A DNA stretch of 64,000 nt from Kingdonia uniflora (lineage: Eukaryota; Streptophyta; Magnoliopsida; Ranunculales; Circaeasteraceae), in contig JACGCM010002435.1 in the NCBI GenBank assembly GCA_014058105.1, positions 248,001 through 312,000 of the forward strand, written 5' to 3'. The notes under the pieces are model-generated. The model did no database searches. It had not been told where the DNA came from and saw only the letters and a program-made list of their open reading frames with translations. The translations under genes and the position numbers were made by a program. Positions 1-10,545 of the stretch are shown piece by piece; the stretch's first letter is position 1, and every line of letters starts with the position of its first letter.

Positions 1-44
1 AAAAGACTTAAAAAAACTAAAAACTAAAAAAACTAGAACAATTG

Positions 45-365
45 TTCACAACCCCTTATCGCATTTTGAGCATTCCAGATCACGCTCCAAAGCCAGGATC
101 TTCTGCTTAAGACAACTAATCATAGAAGCCGACTCCTCCAACAGTTTTTTTGTGCTTATCCCGGTCCAACTTTATGGCACAGAGTAGATCTTCCAAGAAG
201 CATATATAGAACTTGAACTCTTCAAAACGTGATCTCTCTTTGCTATAACTTGATACAGTTCTTCCTTCATTTCATCGAACTCTCCTAATTTCTCCATAAA
301 TTCTTTATAATGCTCTTTCAGCATTTACGCCTTCTTACTGAAGACATCCTTCTCTATTAGGCATA
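45..365 (-). pseudogene. Broken copy of the coiled-coil ORF
   Basis: Reading leftwards from about 365, this stretch aligns with the ORF at 1118-1456, including the segments for 'EFKEKLEEL' and 'LDRGK'. It is interrupted by in-frame stops, one where the intact copy has Gln (E-K-A-Q becomes K-K-A-stop). It is a decayed duplicate with no recognised family. Confidence 0.6.
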
Positions 366-1117
366 ATCTATTCAATCTGTAGAGACGTTAGTCACATTGA
401 TCCTCCTATATTCCTACCGACTCAAACAAATCGTATGGAGTGTTCGAAAAGACATGGCTTAAATGAGTGGAGTGCAACATTTTTCTTAAGAAGTTGAGAA
501 GTTGAGAAGTTGAAAAGTGTTTAGGGTTTGAATAGCTAAAGAGTTGAGAATAGTTTATTTGAGATTAGGGTTTATGTAATGGAAAATTAAATGCATTGGG
601 AAGGGACGCGTGTCAGAAAATACACGATGTTTATAGTAAAAGGTATCATTACTTCGGTGTCGTTATTAGTTGTTGTACACGCAAGTCATAATTAATGAGA
701 ATTTAAACTGAGTTGTGTAATCAAGTACCATTACTTGTCCCATCGACTTGTCATATGTTCAATAGAATTTTGCATTTGTTTATATCCTATATATCATTTT
801 CATTCCAGAACTGTCATTGTTGTACGATAATTTATCATTTGTCTGTTGAAATGTTATCATCTGCTTTGTCAAGTTTAACATTTATCTATCATTATTCCTG
901 GAGCCTTCATCATATCTTTGGTTCCCTTATATCATTTCTTTCTGACAGAACTTTTTAGCTGTTTGTTTCCCTCATATCAAACAAAAATCACTATTTAAAA
1001 GCAAAAAATCGAACGATAAAAAACAAAACAAAACAAATGTTTAAACAAGGGAAACAATAACAATAACAACAAAAACCAAAGCCTAAAAGCAAACAAAAAA
1101 CAATACAATACAAATAT

Positions 1118-1456
1118 TCACAACTCCTCACTTAAGGAATTCTTATCACGTTCCTTAGCCTTGATCTTCTGCTCGAGACATCTAATTTTACAGGCTGACT
1201 CTTCCCACAGATTCATGTTCTTGCCCCGGTCCAACTTTAGAGCGCAGAACTGATCATCCAAAAAGTGGATATGGAACTTAAACTCTTCAGAATGCTCTCT
1301 TTTATTTTTTATAATTTTATCCAGTTCGTCATCCATTTCATCGAGCTCTTCTAATTTCTCCTTGAACTCCTTGTAATGCTCTTTAAGTAATTGTGCCTTC
1401 TCACCGGAGACATCCTTCTCCATTAGGAAAATTTTATTCGACTTAAATACGTTCAT
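1118..1456 (-). CDS. Small coiled-coil protein, unrecognised
   Basis: A 112-residue frame with ATG at 1456-1454 and a stop near 1118. It is strongly charged, with runs of Glu/Lys and heptad-like Leu/Ile spacing over residues 10-60, so a coiled coil is likely. There is no signal peptide or membrane segment. I do not recognise the family. A decayed second copy lies about 1.09 kb to the left, so this is probably cargo of a duplicated transposon block rather than a host gene. It could be one exon of a longer gene. Expression is unknown. Confidence 0.45.
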   Translation of the reverse strand: MNVFKSNKIFLMEKDVSGEKAQLLKEHYKEFKEKLEELDEMDDELDKIIKNKREHSEEFKFHIHFLDDQFCALKLDRGKNMNLWEESACKIRCLEQKIKAKERDKNSLSEEL

Positions 1457-2022
1457 CTTTTATTCCTCAATCCCTACCGCCTTAAACCAATCTTGAAGGG
1501 TATTGGAAGAGGCACGGCTAAATCGAGTGGAGTAGGAGTATAACATTTCTTGAGAAGTTGAAAGGAGTTAAGGGTTTGAATAGTTGAGAAGTTGAAAAAC
1601 AAATATTAGGGTTGAAGGTTTGAATAGTCGAAACTTGAGAATATATAGTTAAAAAGAGTTTAGAATTTTATACTTTGGATAATAGCATTGGGACTTTGAA
1701 TCATGTGTGGTAGGGTTTATGGCTTAGGGTTTAGAGTGGGGGGAACTACGTGGATATTTTGGATAGATAACTTTTTTAAAACAAAATCAAAGTTGACTTT
1801 AAGCTAAGCTGTTTAATCAAGTAATAAAGATTGACTTGTTACATCGACTGTATAGGAAAGAAGCTCATGGAATTAAAACGGCTCATATGTCATTTGTGCT
1901 TACAAAAAGTATCATTTTAGTGTAGTTAATTGTCACCGTATATTCAATGTCATCTTCCCATTGGTATTTGTCATTTCTCTTTAAATACATTGTCATTTTA
2001 TTGGTGTAAGTCAAGCATTACT

Positions 2023-2780
2023 GGCAAAGTGACCCACAACCCGCAAACCCAACCCAGCCCAACCCTGTTTCTGGCAAGTTTTGGTTTGGCCTTAAGGGGT
2101 TGTGGGACATTTAACCCAAACCTGCCTAACCCATTTAATAAATAGCCTAAGTAGTTCTAGTAGCCCCGTGACCTATTTAAGTAATTTGGTTTAATTATAA
2201 TTTTCAATATTGAAGCTACCCTTTAAGTCTTTAACCTTTAGGGTAACAAGTAACAACAAGTCTTTCAAGTTTCAAAGTTTAAACAATGCCTCTTCACTTC
2301 CTCACTTGGTCTGGTCTACAGTCCTCACATCAGCTTTCACTCCTCCACATCTCCACTCGTACCACCACGGTACCACCCACAATCGCTTCTCTTCTAAAAT
2401 CCAAAACTAAGTTCTCAAACTGCCTTCTGTTGCCATCTTAATAAAGCCCTCCAGTCTCATCCCTGTCATCTAACCCCCCAAAGTAAGAAGTTTCATATCC
2501 ATGAGGCAACTTCCTAAATATTGGCGGTGATGGATCATGCAAACGGGATTTCCCAGAATATCCAATGAAGTATGGAAATTATTCCCCAGTTTCTTATTCA
2601 GATTGCTAAAAGATATTGATGAATTAGGGAGTATCAAAGAAATATAGCATTTTGTAGGTGTCATAACTTGAGAAGGTCTGGCATTGGTATAGGGTTTAGA
2701 TTAAGGAACTGCGGGTCGTGGTGGTTATAATATTGCTGGGGTTGCTGTTGAGAATAGATATATTGCATCTAATGTACTCA
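2023..2780. other. Intergenic; GGGTT-rich patch
   Basis: No convincing gene. Between about 2025 and 2150 the DNA is rich in AACCC/GGGTT words ('aacccaacccagcccaac'), like the subterminal repeats of the hAT element at 38704-39425. It begins where block copy 1 stops matching the later copies (after 'caagcattact'), so it may be an inserted hAT-like remnant. I could not find a matching end or target duplication. Confidence 0.3.
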
Positions 2781-3370
2781 ACTACATTTATACTCTTGGA
2801 AATATTGATTTGTCACATCGACTGTATCTGAACGATGCTCTTGGAATTAAAATGCCTAATTTATCATTTGTTCTTATAAAGAGTATCATTTTAGTGCAGT
2901 TATTTTTCACCGTAAATTAAATATCATCCCCTTATTAGTATTTGCCATTTCTTTATAAATTTAATATCATTTTGCAGTTGAGAATTATCAAGCATTACTT
3001 TACATACTTCCCTACCAACGTAGATGTTTTGGATAGATAGCTTGTTGTAAGCGTAATCAAAGTTGACTTTAAGCTAAATTGTTAAAATCATGTAATAAAG
3101 ATTGACTTGTCGCATCGACTGTAAAGGAAAGAAACTACCAAAAATTAAGCGGAGCATTTGGCATTTATTGTGGCCAATGGTATCATCATAATTACATTTA
3201 ATTATCACCATAAAGATAATATCATCCTCATATAAGTTGTTCTTATATCTTTATAAATGGCTTCTCATTTTCCTGATGTGAATTATTACCACCATCGATT
3301 ATTCACTACATAACCTATATACTTGCTTCCAGTTTTTTCAAGTTCTCAAGCATTACATACTTCCCTACCA
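2780..3370. repeat. Two further partial copies of the left block
   Basis: Stretches at about 2780-3020 and 3030-3365 repeat landmarks of the first block: 'gacttgt..catcgactgta', 'gtatcat', 'tttataaat' and 'aagcattac.tacttccctaccaacg'. They are diverged and lack the coiled-coil frame. They show that the left block was amplified at least four times. Confidence 0.6.
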
Positions 3371-3929
3371 ACGATGCATTCCTTTGTTTACTGGTACGGT
3401 GAAAATTGAGATCTTCATCTCTCACGCACAAGCCTCAGCCTTAACCGCTGGTTCTGTTAATACACTGGCAAATTTGGTGGGTATGGATTTTGGGTGTGGG
3501 TAGATGAGGTGAAAAAGTACGATTGTGGTCACATTTATAGAGTCTCTAAACCACTTGGAATGAGATTCTACCATTACCCGCAATACCATTGTTAGTTTAA
3601 AACTTGGTTTCGAGATTCCTCTACACCTGATAATTCTAAAAGGCCACAATTGTCAATGGCGGAAGACATCACAAATTCTGACCAAGGGAGCAATCAGGTC
3701 CTGGAAACTATTACAAATGAAACTTATACTCAACTAAGGATCTCCGAGGTCAGAACGGGGATGTTGTAAAAAAAATTGTCCAAGTTAAAATCTCTAGATC
3801 TTAATAAGTAGTTAAATATGTAGGAGTGAAGTGTAATATTCTTTATCCTTAGTGAAGTTAATTTCTTGCTCTAGAATGTTAAACTCTTTAGGAACAAATA
3901 TTTAAATCTGAGATACAAATGATAAACAA
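3370..3929. other. No gene recognised
   Basis: Short frames occur on both strands here but none has a recognisable domain. The sequence resembles decayed cargo between the left block and the motif-rich region. Confidence 0.4.
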
Positions 3930-4229
3930 TTAAATTCCATTGAACAGTAACATTACAGAAGATAAGCAATTCAATGGTTCAAGGCCGGACAATCTCTCCT
4001 CAATTAGATCTAACCTCTCCTCTAGTGATTCAACTATGTCAACAATATGCTCAAGATTCGAATCTATGTTTGTAAGACTGGCAGCCATCCTATTGCCAAT
4101 GTCTTCGACAACTGATTAAAGCTTCATAAAGAAATTTAAAACCCTCCCTGAGAAGATATCCTCCGTAGTTTGGCATCTCTCCCTTGCGTGCTGGTGGTTA
4201 GGTAGATGGCGTGGTCGACCTGGATCCAT
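3930..4229 (-). pseudogene. Small coiled-coil ORF with one in-frame stop
   Basis: ATG at 4229-4227 opens a 99-codon frame ending at TAA 3930-3932. The only interruption is TAA at codon 38 (4116-4118). The N-terminal third is Arg/His/Pro-rich. The part after the stop has regular Ile/Leu spacing with Glu ('HIVDIVESLEERLDLIEERL'), typical of a coiled coil. It is unrecognised. Because the frame is otherwise clean over 300 bases, it was probably coding until recently. Confidence 0.45.
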
Positions 4230-4323
4230 TATGATTAATTTTAGAGTAGAACTTCACATATATGGAGTCCACTTTATATATAAGAAGTAGATACAGAATA
4301 TCGTGACATGTTAAATAATTGTT

Positions 4324-4620
4324 TTATCTCAGAACGACTTGACAAGATAGGAACAAAAGAGAAAATTCTTTAAAAAGATAGTAAGAATCGATAATAATGA
4401 TAAATTTTGAATGAGAAATGATAAAACATAAATAAAAAATGATAATATTTTCATAAGACCAGGACATGAGATGAATAAGAACAAAAAAACAAAAACAAAT
4501 GGCAGATGAATAATGGATGGATGACATATATTTCATACAATGACAAATACATTCAACTACACAGACACTACAATCAAGAATTTTTGGCATTCTTGGCTCT
4601 TGAAATATCAGCACCCGGGG
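4324..4620. repeat. Diverged copy of the 6838-6985 segment
   Basis: The stretch 'agaacgacttgacaagatag' at about 4330 recurs at 6846. The minus-strand tail encoding G-A-D-I-S-R-A-K at about 4570-4618 matches G-A-D-V-P-R-V-K-K-A-K at 6935-6975. This is the decayed 3' end of a second copy of the acidic ORF at 6933-7328. Confidence 0.6.
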
Positions 4621-4856
4621 ATCATTTTCAATGTTCCTTCATGAATATCTGTTATGGTTATGGGGTTCCCTCGAACCAATGGCTTTGGTCAAGATTGTTG
4701 TGATTGAATTCATTTTGACATTGGGAATTTGGAACTTATTATTAATATTGTTGTGGTTTGCAGTGGTATATAATAAATACTACTATAGTTTATTCGGAAA
4801 GTACTTCCTTCATTTTAATCTTCTGTAACTATTCCCCTTGTGACTGTTCTGTGAAG

Positions 4857-5036
4857 AAGTTGGTGACTACCAAATACCAAGCGTATGAGGCTAGGGTTCT
4901 TGCCAAGGTGCAGAAGCTACGGTTTTGATACTATGAAACCCAGTCCCTTGAACTTCCTACTCCCATTCCAATCCGTCCAACCTTCCATGGTATGACGTAT
5001 GAAGAGATGGAGGAGGCAGATGATGATTATTATTAA
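4857..5036 (+). pseudogene. Short ORF fragment, copy 1
   Basis: A plus-strand frame with one TGA inside. It reads through an Arg/Lys-rich helix-like part ('YQAYEARVLAKVQKLR'), a Pro-rich stretch and an acidic end ('YEEMEEADDDYY', stop at 5034-5036). A second diverged copy lies at about 5859-6045. The family is unrecognised. It probably encoded a small accessory protein of the transposon block. Confidence 0.4.
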
Positions 5037-5049
5037 ATGGTCCACTTTA

Positions 5050-5300
5050 ACTATATGGTAACGTCGGAGCAGGGGCAAAGGGATGGTTTATGTCTCCAGA
5101 TTAAAGATATTGTTATAGCGGCGGATGAAATAAATAGTGTACGTCCGATAAAGTCTTGCCGATACCCTGAGTAGAATTAGAGGAGGAGACGGTGGGGGTG
5201 GAGATGGGGGTGGTGGTAGGGGAGACCAACCACCACCACCACCTCCAAGGTAGTGGGAGTTACGAAGCATTTAATTACGTAAACTGATGTAATATAAACT
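5050..5300. other. Gly/Pro-coding low-complexity stretch
   Basis: About 5170-5255 is G-rich on the plus strand and then CCA-rich. Read in the plus frame it gives a Gly/Asp run followed by six Pro and a stop. It could be the tail of a decayed small gene or simple sequence. No domain is visible. Confidence 0.3.
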
Positions 5301-5399
5301 ATGATCTGCAATAATATTCGAGCTAATAAAAAAAATTGTACCTAATGAGTATTACAATTTCAAACTAAAAATATAATCTTAGCATGCTGATGATGATGA

Positions 5400-5696
5400 T
5401 GATGGAAACTCATAAATAACAAATGAGAAATAATAGATAAAAAATGAGAAATCCTATATAACAAATGACAAATCTTATATAACAAATGAAAAATCCTATA
5501 TAATGATTGACAAATCATAGATAACAAATGACAAATCATAGATTATAAATGATAAATCATAGATAAGAAATGATAAATAATAGATAACAAATGGTAAATC
5601 ATTGATAAAAATGAAAAATTATATATAACAAATGGTAAATCGTAGATAATAAATGACAAATCATTGATAACAAATGATAAAATCATAGGTTCTCGA
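5400..5696 (+). repeat. ~20 bp minisatellite array 1 (AACAAATGACAAATCATAG)
   Basis: About 14 imperfect units of ~20 bp, each centred on AACAAATGACAAATC followed by ATA-rich spacer. ORFs predicted across the array (repeats of Y-D-L-S-F-V-I) are by-products of the repeat. Confidence 0.85.
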
Positions 5697-5858
5697 ATGA
5701 ATATGTGTAAACTGTATAGGGCCCAAGAACGGTTCCCTAGGAGGTTGGTTGGGAGAGTAATTATTGTCTTTAACTCTTGGGAGTTTTGATTCATTGGATT
5801 TGAACATTTAAATACTCCATATTTATTTCTGAGGAGATCCTTGGCTCCCTTTGGCAAG

Positions 5859-6045
5859 ATGGTACAGATGAGGGCTCAGCTCCGTGAGGAAGTTTTACGC
5901 ATCCGTGCTTAGAGCAAGTATTAGGAGCTAATGAGAGGGTATTTCTACAAATTATACCTGTCAGGTCGGCCGCTTGTACCTGTGGAGCCAGATTATTAAG
6001 GGATGAATGAGGTGGAGGCGAAGGAAGTAGAAGATGATTATGTGT
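5859..6045 (+). pseudogene. Short ORF fragment, copy 2
   Basis: A plus-strand frame similar to 4857-5036. It has a basic helix ('QMRAQLREEVLRIRA'), an aromatic/Pro segment ending near 5998, and an acidic tail ('VEDDYVYH'). Three in-frame stops interrupt it. It is a diverged duplicate of an unrecognised small ORF. Confidence 0.4.
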
Positions 6046-6335
6046 ACCATTGCTGGTCGTATTCCGTAATCCTGAAGGGTCCGAAGCGTGTCGGCAGTCT
6101 GCAGAATCGTATGATTGTGTTAGTGAGGGCGGAGGACGCGCCGTGATGATTGTAAAAGTTACGCCTTTGGGTGCCTCAGTTGTAACTGCTTTAGTAAAAA
6201 TGAATGAATTTATAATCAGCTTTTATACGGAATAAATGCTTTAGCCATCGTACATATTGTACATTAACTTGTGTAGAAACTGTAGGTTGCAGCTCGAATT
6301 ACGTTAGTTCTCGAACATGGTATGCTGAAATATAT

Positions 6336-6500
6336 ATATAACAAATCATAGAATATGAATAACATATCAAATAACAAATCATTGATAACGAATGACATAT
6401 TAAATATAACAAATGACAAATTATATATAACGAATGACAAATCATAGATAACAAATCATATTTCATATATAACGAATGACAAATCATATATAACAAATAA
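6336..6500 (+). repeat. ~20 bp minisatellite array 2
   Basis: About eight imperfect ~20 bp units of the family seen at 5400-5696, with variants such as AACGAATGACAAATCATA. Confidence 0.8.
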
Positions 6501-6640
6501 ATAATCGTGTTTTTAAGTACAAATGTTGCCTACTTACAAACATACACGATTTATTATATCAAATAACCAAATAGACCTTTGACTTGCATCAATTTTCTAT
6601 CTATAAACCAAATAGATCAATTGTTGGTTCATGTTTCACA

Positions 6641-6838
6641 AATCACATATAACAACTGCCAAATAATATATAACGAATGACAAATCATATATAACGAATG
6701 ACAAATCATAGATGACGAATGATAAATAATATATGAAGAATGACAAATCATAGATAACGAATGATAAATCATATATAGCAAATGACAAATAATAAATGAT
6801 GAATGAAAAATCATATATAACAAATGACAAATGATATT
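6641..6838 (+). repeat. ~20 bp minisatellite array 3
   Basis: About ten units ('ATAACGAATGACAAATCAT') of the same family. It ends directly before the 4324/6838 duplicated segment. Predicted Tyr/Ile/Ser-rich proteins here are shadows of the array. Confidence 0.85.
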
Positions 6839-6932
6839 TTCTTCTCAGAACGACTTGACAAGATAGGAACAAAAGAGCAAATTCTTTGAAAAGATAGTAG
6901 GAATCGAAAATAATGATAAATGACAAATATAT

Positions 6933-7328
6933 TTAACAAGTTTTGGCCTTCTTGACTCTTGGAACATCAGCACCACCTTGGTTGCCATCACCACCAGTAT
7001 CCCCATTACAACTATCACCATCAGAGTCACCACTATTATCAGAGTCAATATCATCATAAGAGTTACCATCTCCATCTATTTTCTCAGAGTCCCCATCACT
7101 ATCAGAGACACCATCATCATCAGAGTCACTATCACCATCAGAGTCAGTATCCACATCTCTATTTGTTTCAGCAGAGTCATTATCCCCATACTTCTTTTCA
7201 TCAGAGTCATCATCACCAGTAGAATCATCAACGAGATAATCATAATCCCTTTCTTTTTCATCTTCAAATGTTGTATAATATTTTGTTACTCTTGGACTGT
7301 TATTATCCATTGTAGAAGATGATGACAA
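6933..7328 (-). CDS. Acidic Asp/Ser/Gly-repeat protein
   Basis: A 131-codon frame with ATG at 7328-7326. Residues 1-35 are mixed composition. From about residue 36 it becomes an Asp/Ser/Gly-rich repeat ('DSDGDSDSDDDGVSDSDGDS'), with a short basic tail ('PRVKKAKTC') that could be a nuclear localisation signal. The DNA behind the repeat is an imperfect trinucleotide-rich array. A decayed copy of the 3' end lies at 4570-4618. It sits downstream of the Ulp1-like gene on the same strand and may be a second cargo gene of that element. The function is unknown, and strongly acidic disordered proteins occur in many families. Confidence 0.45.
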   Translation of the reverse strand: MSSSSTMDNNSPRVTKYYTTFEDEKERDYDYLVDDSTGDDDSDEKKYGDNDSAETNRDVDTDSDGDSDSDDDGVSDSDGDSEKIDGDGNSYDDIDSDNSGDSDGDSCNGDTGGDGNQGGADVPRVKKAKTC

Positions 7329-7372
7329 GGAGGTTGTGTTATGATATATTTTGGGGTAATAATATAAGCTTT

Positions 7373-7554
7373 TATAAATTTATCTTGAGTTTTTGGGGGT
7401 AATACTCTTAAACACACTTATTATTTTTATAAACTATAGTCAACGGAAATGAAATGAAATACCTATAAATTTATCTTGAGTTTTTGGGGGTAATACTCTT
7501 AAACACACTTATTATTTTTATAAACTATAGTCAACGGAAATGAAATGAAATACC
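7373..7554. repeat. Perfect 91 bp tandem duplication
   Basis: Two copies with a 91 bp period (7373-7463 and 7464-7554), followed by the first ~10 bp of a third ('tataaattta'). No mismatches were seen by eye, so this duplication is much younger than the surrounding decay. Confidence 0.9.
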
Positions 7555-7559
7555 TATAA

Positions 7560-7930
7560 ATTTATTCCACACAAATTGATTTCATACATCATGTATTCTA
7601 ATTGTGTTATTCCCACATGCGTAACATTCTCATACCTGTACATGTTTCAAACAAAAATTTCAGAACTAGATGATAACTATTGCATTAAAAGGTGACGAAA
7701 TATTGATAACAAATGACAAATGGGTTATAAGTGGATGACAAATAATTCATAAAATGATAAATATATCCAGCTGGGCAGACTATATTCTGACTCCATTCTA
7801 ACAAATAAAATATATCTCATATATGAATGATAAAAAACAGATAACAAATGATAAAGATCATATGACTGAATGATATTCATAACTATTTATAACTTTACAA
7901 ATTTACAGAAATTATACTTTACAACAAAGT
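7560..7930. other. Motif-bearing non-coding DNA
   Basis: No gene seen. It contains several AAATGACAAAT/AAATGATAAA motifs at about 7710-7860 and separates the acidic ORF from the 3' end of the Ulp1-like gene. Confidence 0.5.
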
Positions 7931-7935
7931 GGATG

Positions 7936-9060
7936 TCAAAGTTTGCAAATCTCCTCCGGCTCAACACCCAGCCTCAATATATTATTAGCATTTATGTAAT
8001 GACATTTATCGCCGCCTATCAAATCTAGAAATCTCATCCCCCTTAGGATATTGTCCATAAAGACAAGCATATAGATCCCGTAGTCATTACTATTTAGCTG
8101 CATTAGACACTCCCTAAAATGAGTTACCCATCTAGAGTTAATAGCATAAGTCCTTACCTCTGAACCAATAGGTGAACTACGATCAGCAAAATCTATCCAT
8201 ATTAACATTTTTGGGAGGATCGTTGATAGTTGATCCTGAATGCACTGATGTCTAGGAGATAACTTCATCTTCTTTTATGCATTTGCAATTTTTACATCCA
8301 CCAATAAATCGTAAATACATATTTTTCTTCCCTTAAAAGACAGAGCAAAAAGGACCCAGTGGTTGTTATTGAGAATCCAGGAAAGGAGTATTAATTTTGA
8401 ATTTATCACTTTCAAATCTCCTCGATCAAAGTAACGAGAAACTGTAGAATCCCATCCCATAGAAGTAATTTGTTCCCAAATTGAATTCTTCTTTAATTCA
8501 ACTTCTCCTCGAGAGAACATAATATGATTCTAGACATGGTAAGCTCTACCTATAATTTGACAGAAATATACATCCGTCATCATAATCTTTTCTTTAGCTG
8601 GGAGGGCATGATGTTGTGAATCAAAATATTGAATCGGTGCTTTAATGTAAGCATTAATGACATGAACAAAAAAAGACAATGACAAATTATAAACCACAAA
8701 TGATAAAGTTCAAAAATACAAATGACAACAATGCCAAAACAAATGATAAAGTTTAAAGAAAATAACTTCTGTATAAAGAAATGCCAAAGTGCAATGAAAA
8801 AATGACAGACTATTTGAAAATAATTGGCAGAGACTCTTAAACAAATGACTATTTTCTGAAAAAATGACGTATATGAGAGAGATAGCCTAATAAATGATAA
8901 TGGAAAATAAATAAATTATATAAATACTACATTGTCCAACCATTGGTTTGGATATAAGGTGTAGAGAGCGTTAAGGCAAATAGTTTCTTCACCTATCCTC
9001 CTATAGGTACTCGTGTTGTAGTCCTTAGCTTCAAGAGATAATTCATCCTTCCTCAGTAAC
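7936..9060 (-). pseudogene. Ulp1/C48 catalytic region exons
   Basis: Three exon-like blocks run leftwards: about 8936-9060 ('ICLNALYTLYPNQWLDNV'), about 8535-8665 ('NAYIKAPIQYFDS'), and 7936-8520, which carries the catalytic His, Asp, Gln and the mutated Cys. The last block is one frame across the TAA at 8275-8277. Its C-terminus ends 'GVEPEEICKL' shortly after the 'VFMDNI' helix, so the domain is close to full length. Confidence 0.65.
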
Positions 9061-9473
9061 TAAACTTGGCCTACCTTGTTTTTCTCATCCTGTGAGATAG
9101 GTCTTTCAATAAAAGATTGGAAAAATATACCAGGAAGAAGCTTTTCAAGGTGACCATGCAATAGGTTCATTTGAATAGTAAGTTTCGTGGATCTCTCAGT
9201 AATATATTCGTCAATAAGTTTATGCCTCTTCTTTAAGGTGACATCCACTTTTGACTCCATTAAAACAAGCCATAACAAATATGTTATGAAATAAGAAAAT
9301 GAAATATAAATGTGCATAATACATTGGAATAAGTAATAAACTTATTGTTTGGTTTAAAAGTACTTTATGCATTGATCTGGTTAACAACCATTTCTTTTAT
9401 TATTTTTACAGGGTCTAGTTTTCTCTGTAAAGATCCATTATCATCATCTTTTCTTTCAACCATCTCCTATTTA

Positions 9474-9900
9474 CTATGTCCCTCGACAGATAAACTAGTT
9501 GTTTGGTCTACACTAATATGTATAAACATACTACAAATGATAAGAGTGATATAAGATATAGGAAAATAAATAGAAGAAAATGAGAAGTTTCCAGTAAATA
9601 AATGATAAGTTACCTGATTAGCTTCATCAAAATCTTTCTTCTTGTGAGAGATTACTACTTCAGTTTTTGCAACCTCCATAGTTTGTTCCTCGACAGATAC
9701 AGCAGTTGTTTGGTCTGCACTTGTTTATAAATAAAAAGATTTCAAATGATAAGAGTGATAAAAGATATGGTAAAATAAATAGAAGTAAATAAGAAGTTAC
9801 CAGCAAAAAAATGATAAGTTACCTGATAAGCTTCACCAACAACTTCTTCCTGGTTGAAGAACACTACATCAGTTTCTGGTACCTCTGCAACCTCCATAGT
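9474..9900 (-). repeat. ~209 bp tandem duplication carrying a mini-exon
   Basis: Two copies, about 9474-9680 and 9680-9900, share intronic sequence ('caaatgataagagtgat') and an exon end followed by GTAACTTATC. The upper exon is 9823-9900 (26 codons, phase 0, ending 'GEAYQ'). The lower one ends 'DEANQ' at about 9617. A more diverged third exon end ('VVEEAN') lies near 10005. Confidence 0.65.
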
Positions 9901-10183
9901 CTGTACAATAAATGGTAAAGAATAAACAAATTTAAAAAAATGGTATGGATAGGTGATGTTAATATTATGGATAGTTCAATACAAACAAATATTAGCTAAA
10001 TACCTCATTGGCTTCTTCCACTACATCTTTTTTTTCTATCATAATACACCACTACAATTTTTTGTTTTATATCCGCCATATGTAAAATAGGATATACATA
10101 CTACAAATGGTAAAATTAAATTATTAAACGACAGGGTAGCAACAAATATGATAGATAGCTCAAAACAAATGTTAGATAAATAC

Positions 10184-10294
10184 CTCTTGATCTTCCTCTT
10201 CTTCAGCAACTTGAGGTTGCTCTTCTTCAACAGATTTAGCTTTCTCATCGCCATTTTTCTCATCTTCATCATCTTTTTCATCACCCTTCTTCCA
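10184..10294 (-). pseudogene. Acidic phase-0 linker exon
   Basis: A 111 bp exon of 37 complete codons, bounded by an AG (plus 10295-10296) and a GT donor (GTATTT, plus 10178-10183). It encodes Lys/Asp/Glu repeats ('KKGDEKDDEDEKNGDEK', then Glu/Gln). Similar short acidic exons with near-identical donors lie downstream, suggesting amplification of a small exon within the gene. Confidence 0.5.
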
Positions 10295-10545
10295 CTTAAC
10301 ATACAACAAATGAAATGAATAAAGACTTTAGAACAAATTAAAGTTCAAGAAAATATAATGAGAAAAACATCTGAACAAATGACATACTTTTAAACAAACG
10401 ACAAAGTTCATAAAGTAAATATTAATTTTCTGAAGAAGAAAAATGTCAAATAAAATTAATTAAATTATAAGAAGTCGTAAATGGATGATACCTCTAGACG
10501 ATCATTACCATATTTAGACGATATTGTTTCCGAATTCACTTCCCT

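Larger units (their letters stand above)
1..2022. repeat. Tandem ~1.09 kb duplication block
   Basis: Two diverged copies lie head to tail. The minus-strand coiled-coil reading frame at about 45-365 matches the one at 1118-1456, and the segment ending in 'catcgact' near 750 matches that near 1850, both offset by about 1.09 kb. The copies carry TTTRTCATTT motifs, the reverse complement of the motif found further right. The block probably belongs to a MULE-type element whose left end lies outside the window. Confidence 0.75.

Noticed and set aside
2025..2150. Telomere-like CCCTAA/AACCC words
   Set aside because: The words are irregular (AACCCAACCCAGCCC) and not a seven-base tandem array, so hAT-like subterminal DNA is a better fit.
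5543..6926. Minus-strand ORFs encoding Tyr/Ile/Ser/Leu repeats that look like membrane proteins
   Set aside because: They translate the ~20 bp AAATGACAAAT arrays. Repeat period and composition explain them without selection on protein.
6959..7322. Plus-strand His-rich and Ile-rich ORFs
   Set aside because: They are antisense shadows of the acidic Asp/Ser/Gly ORF on the minus strand, where trinucleotide-like repeats open all frames.
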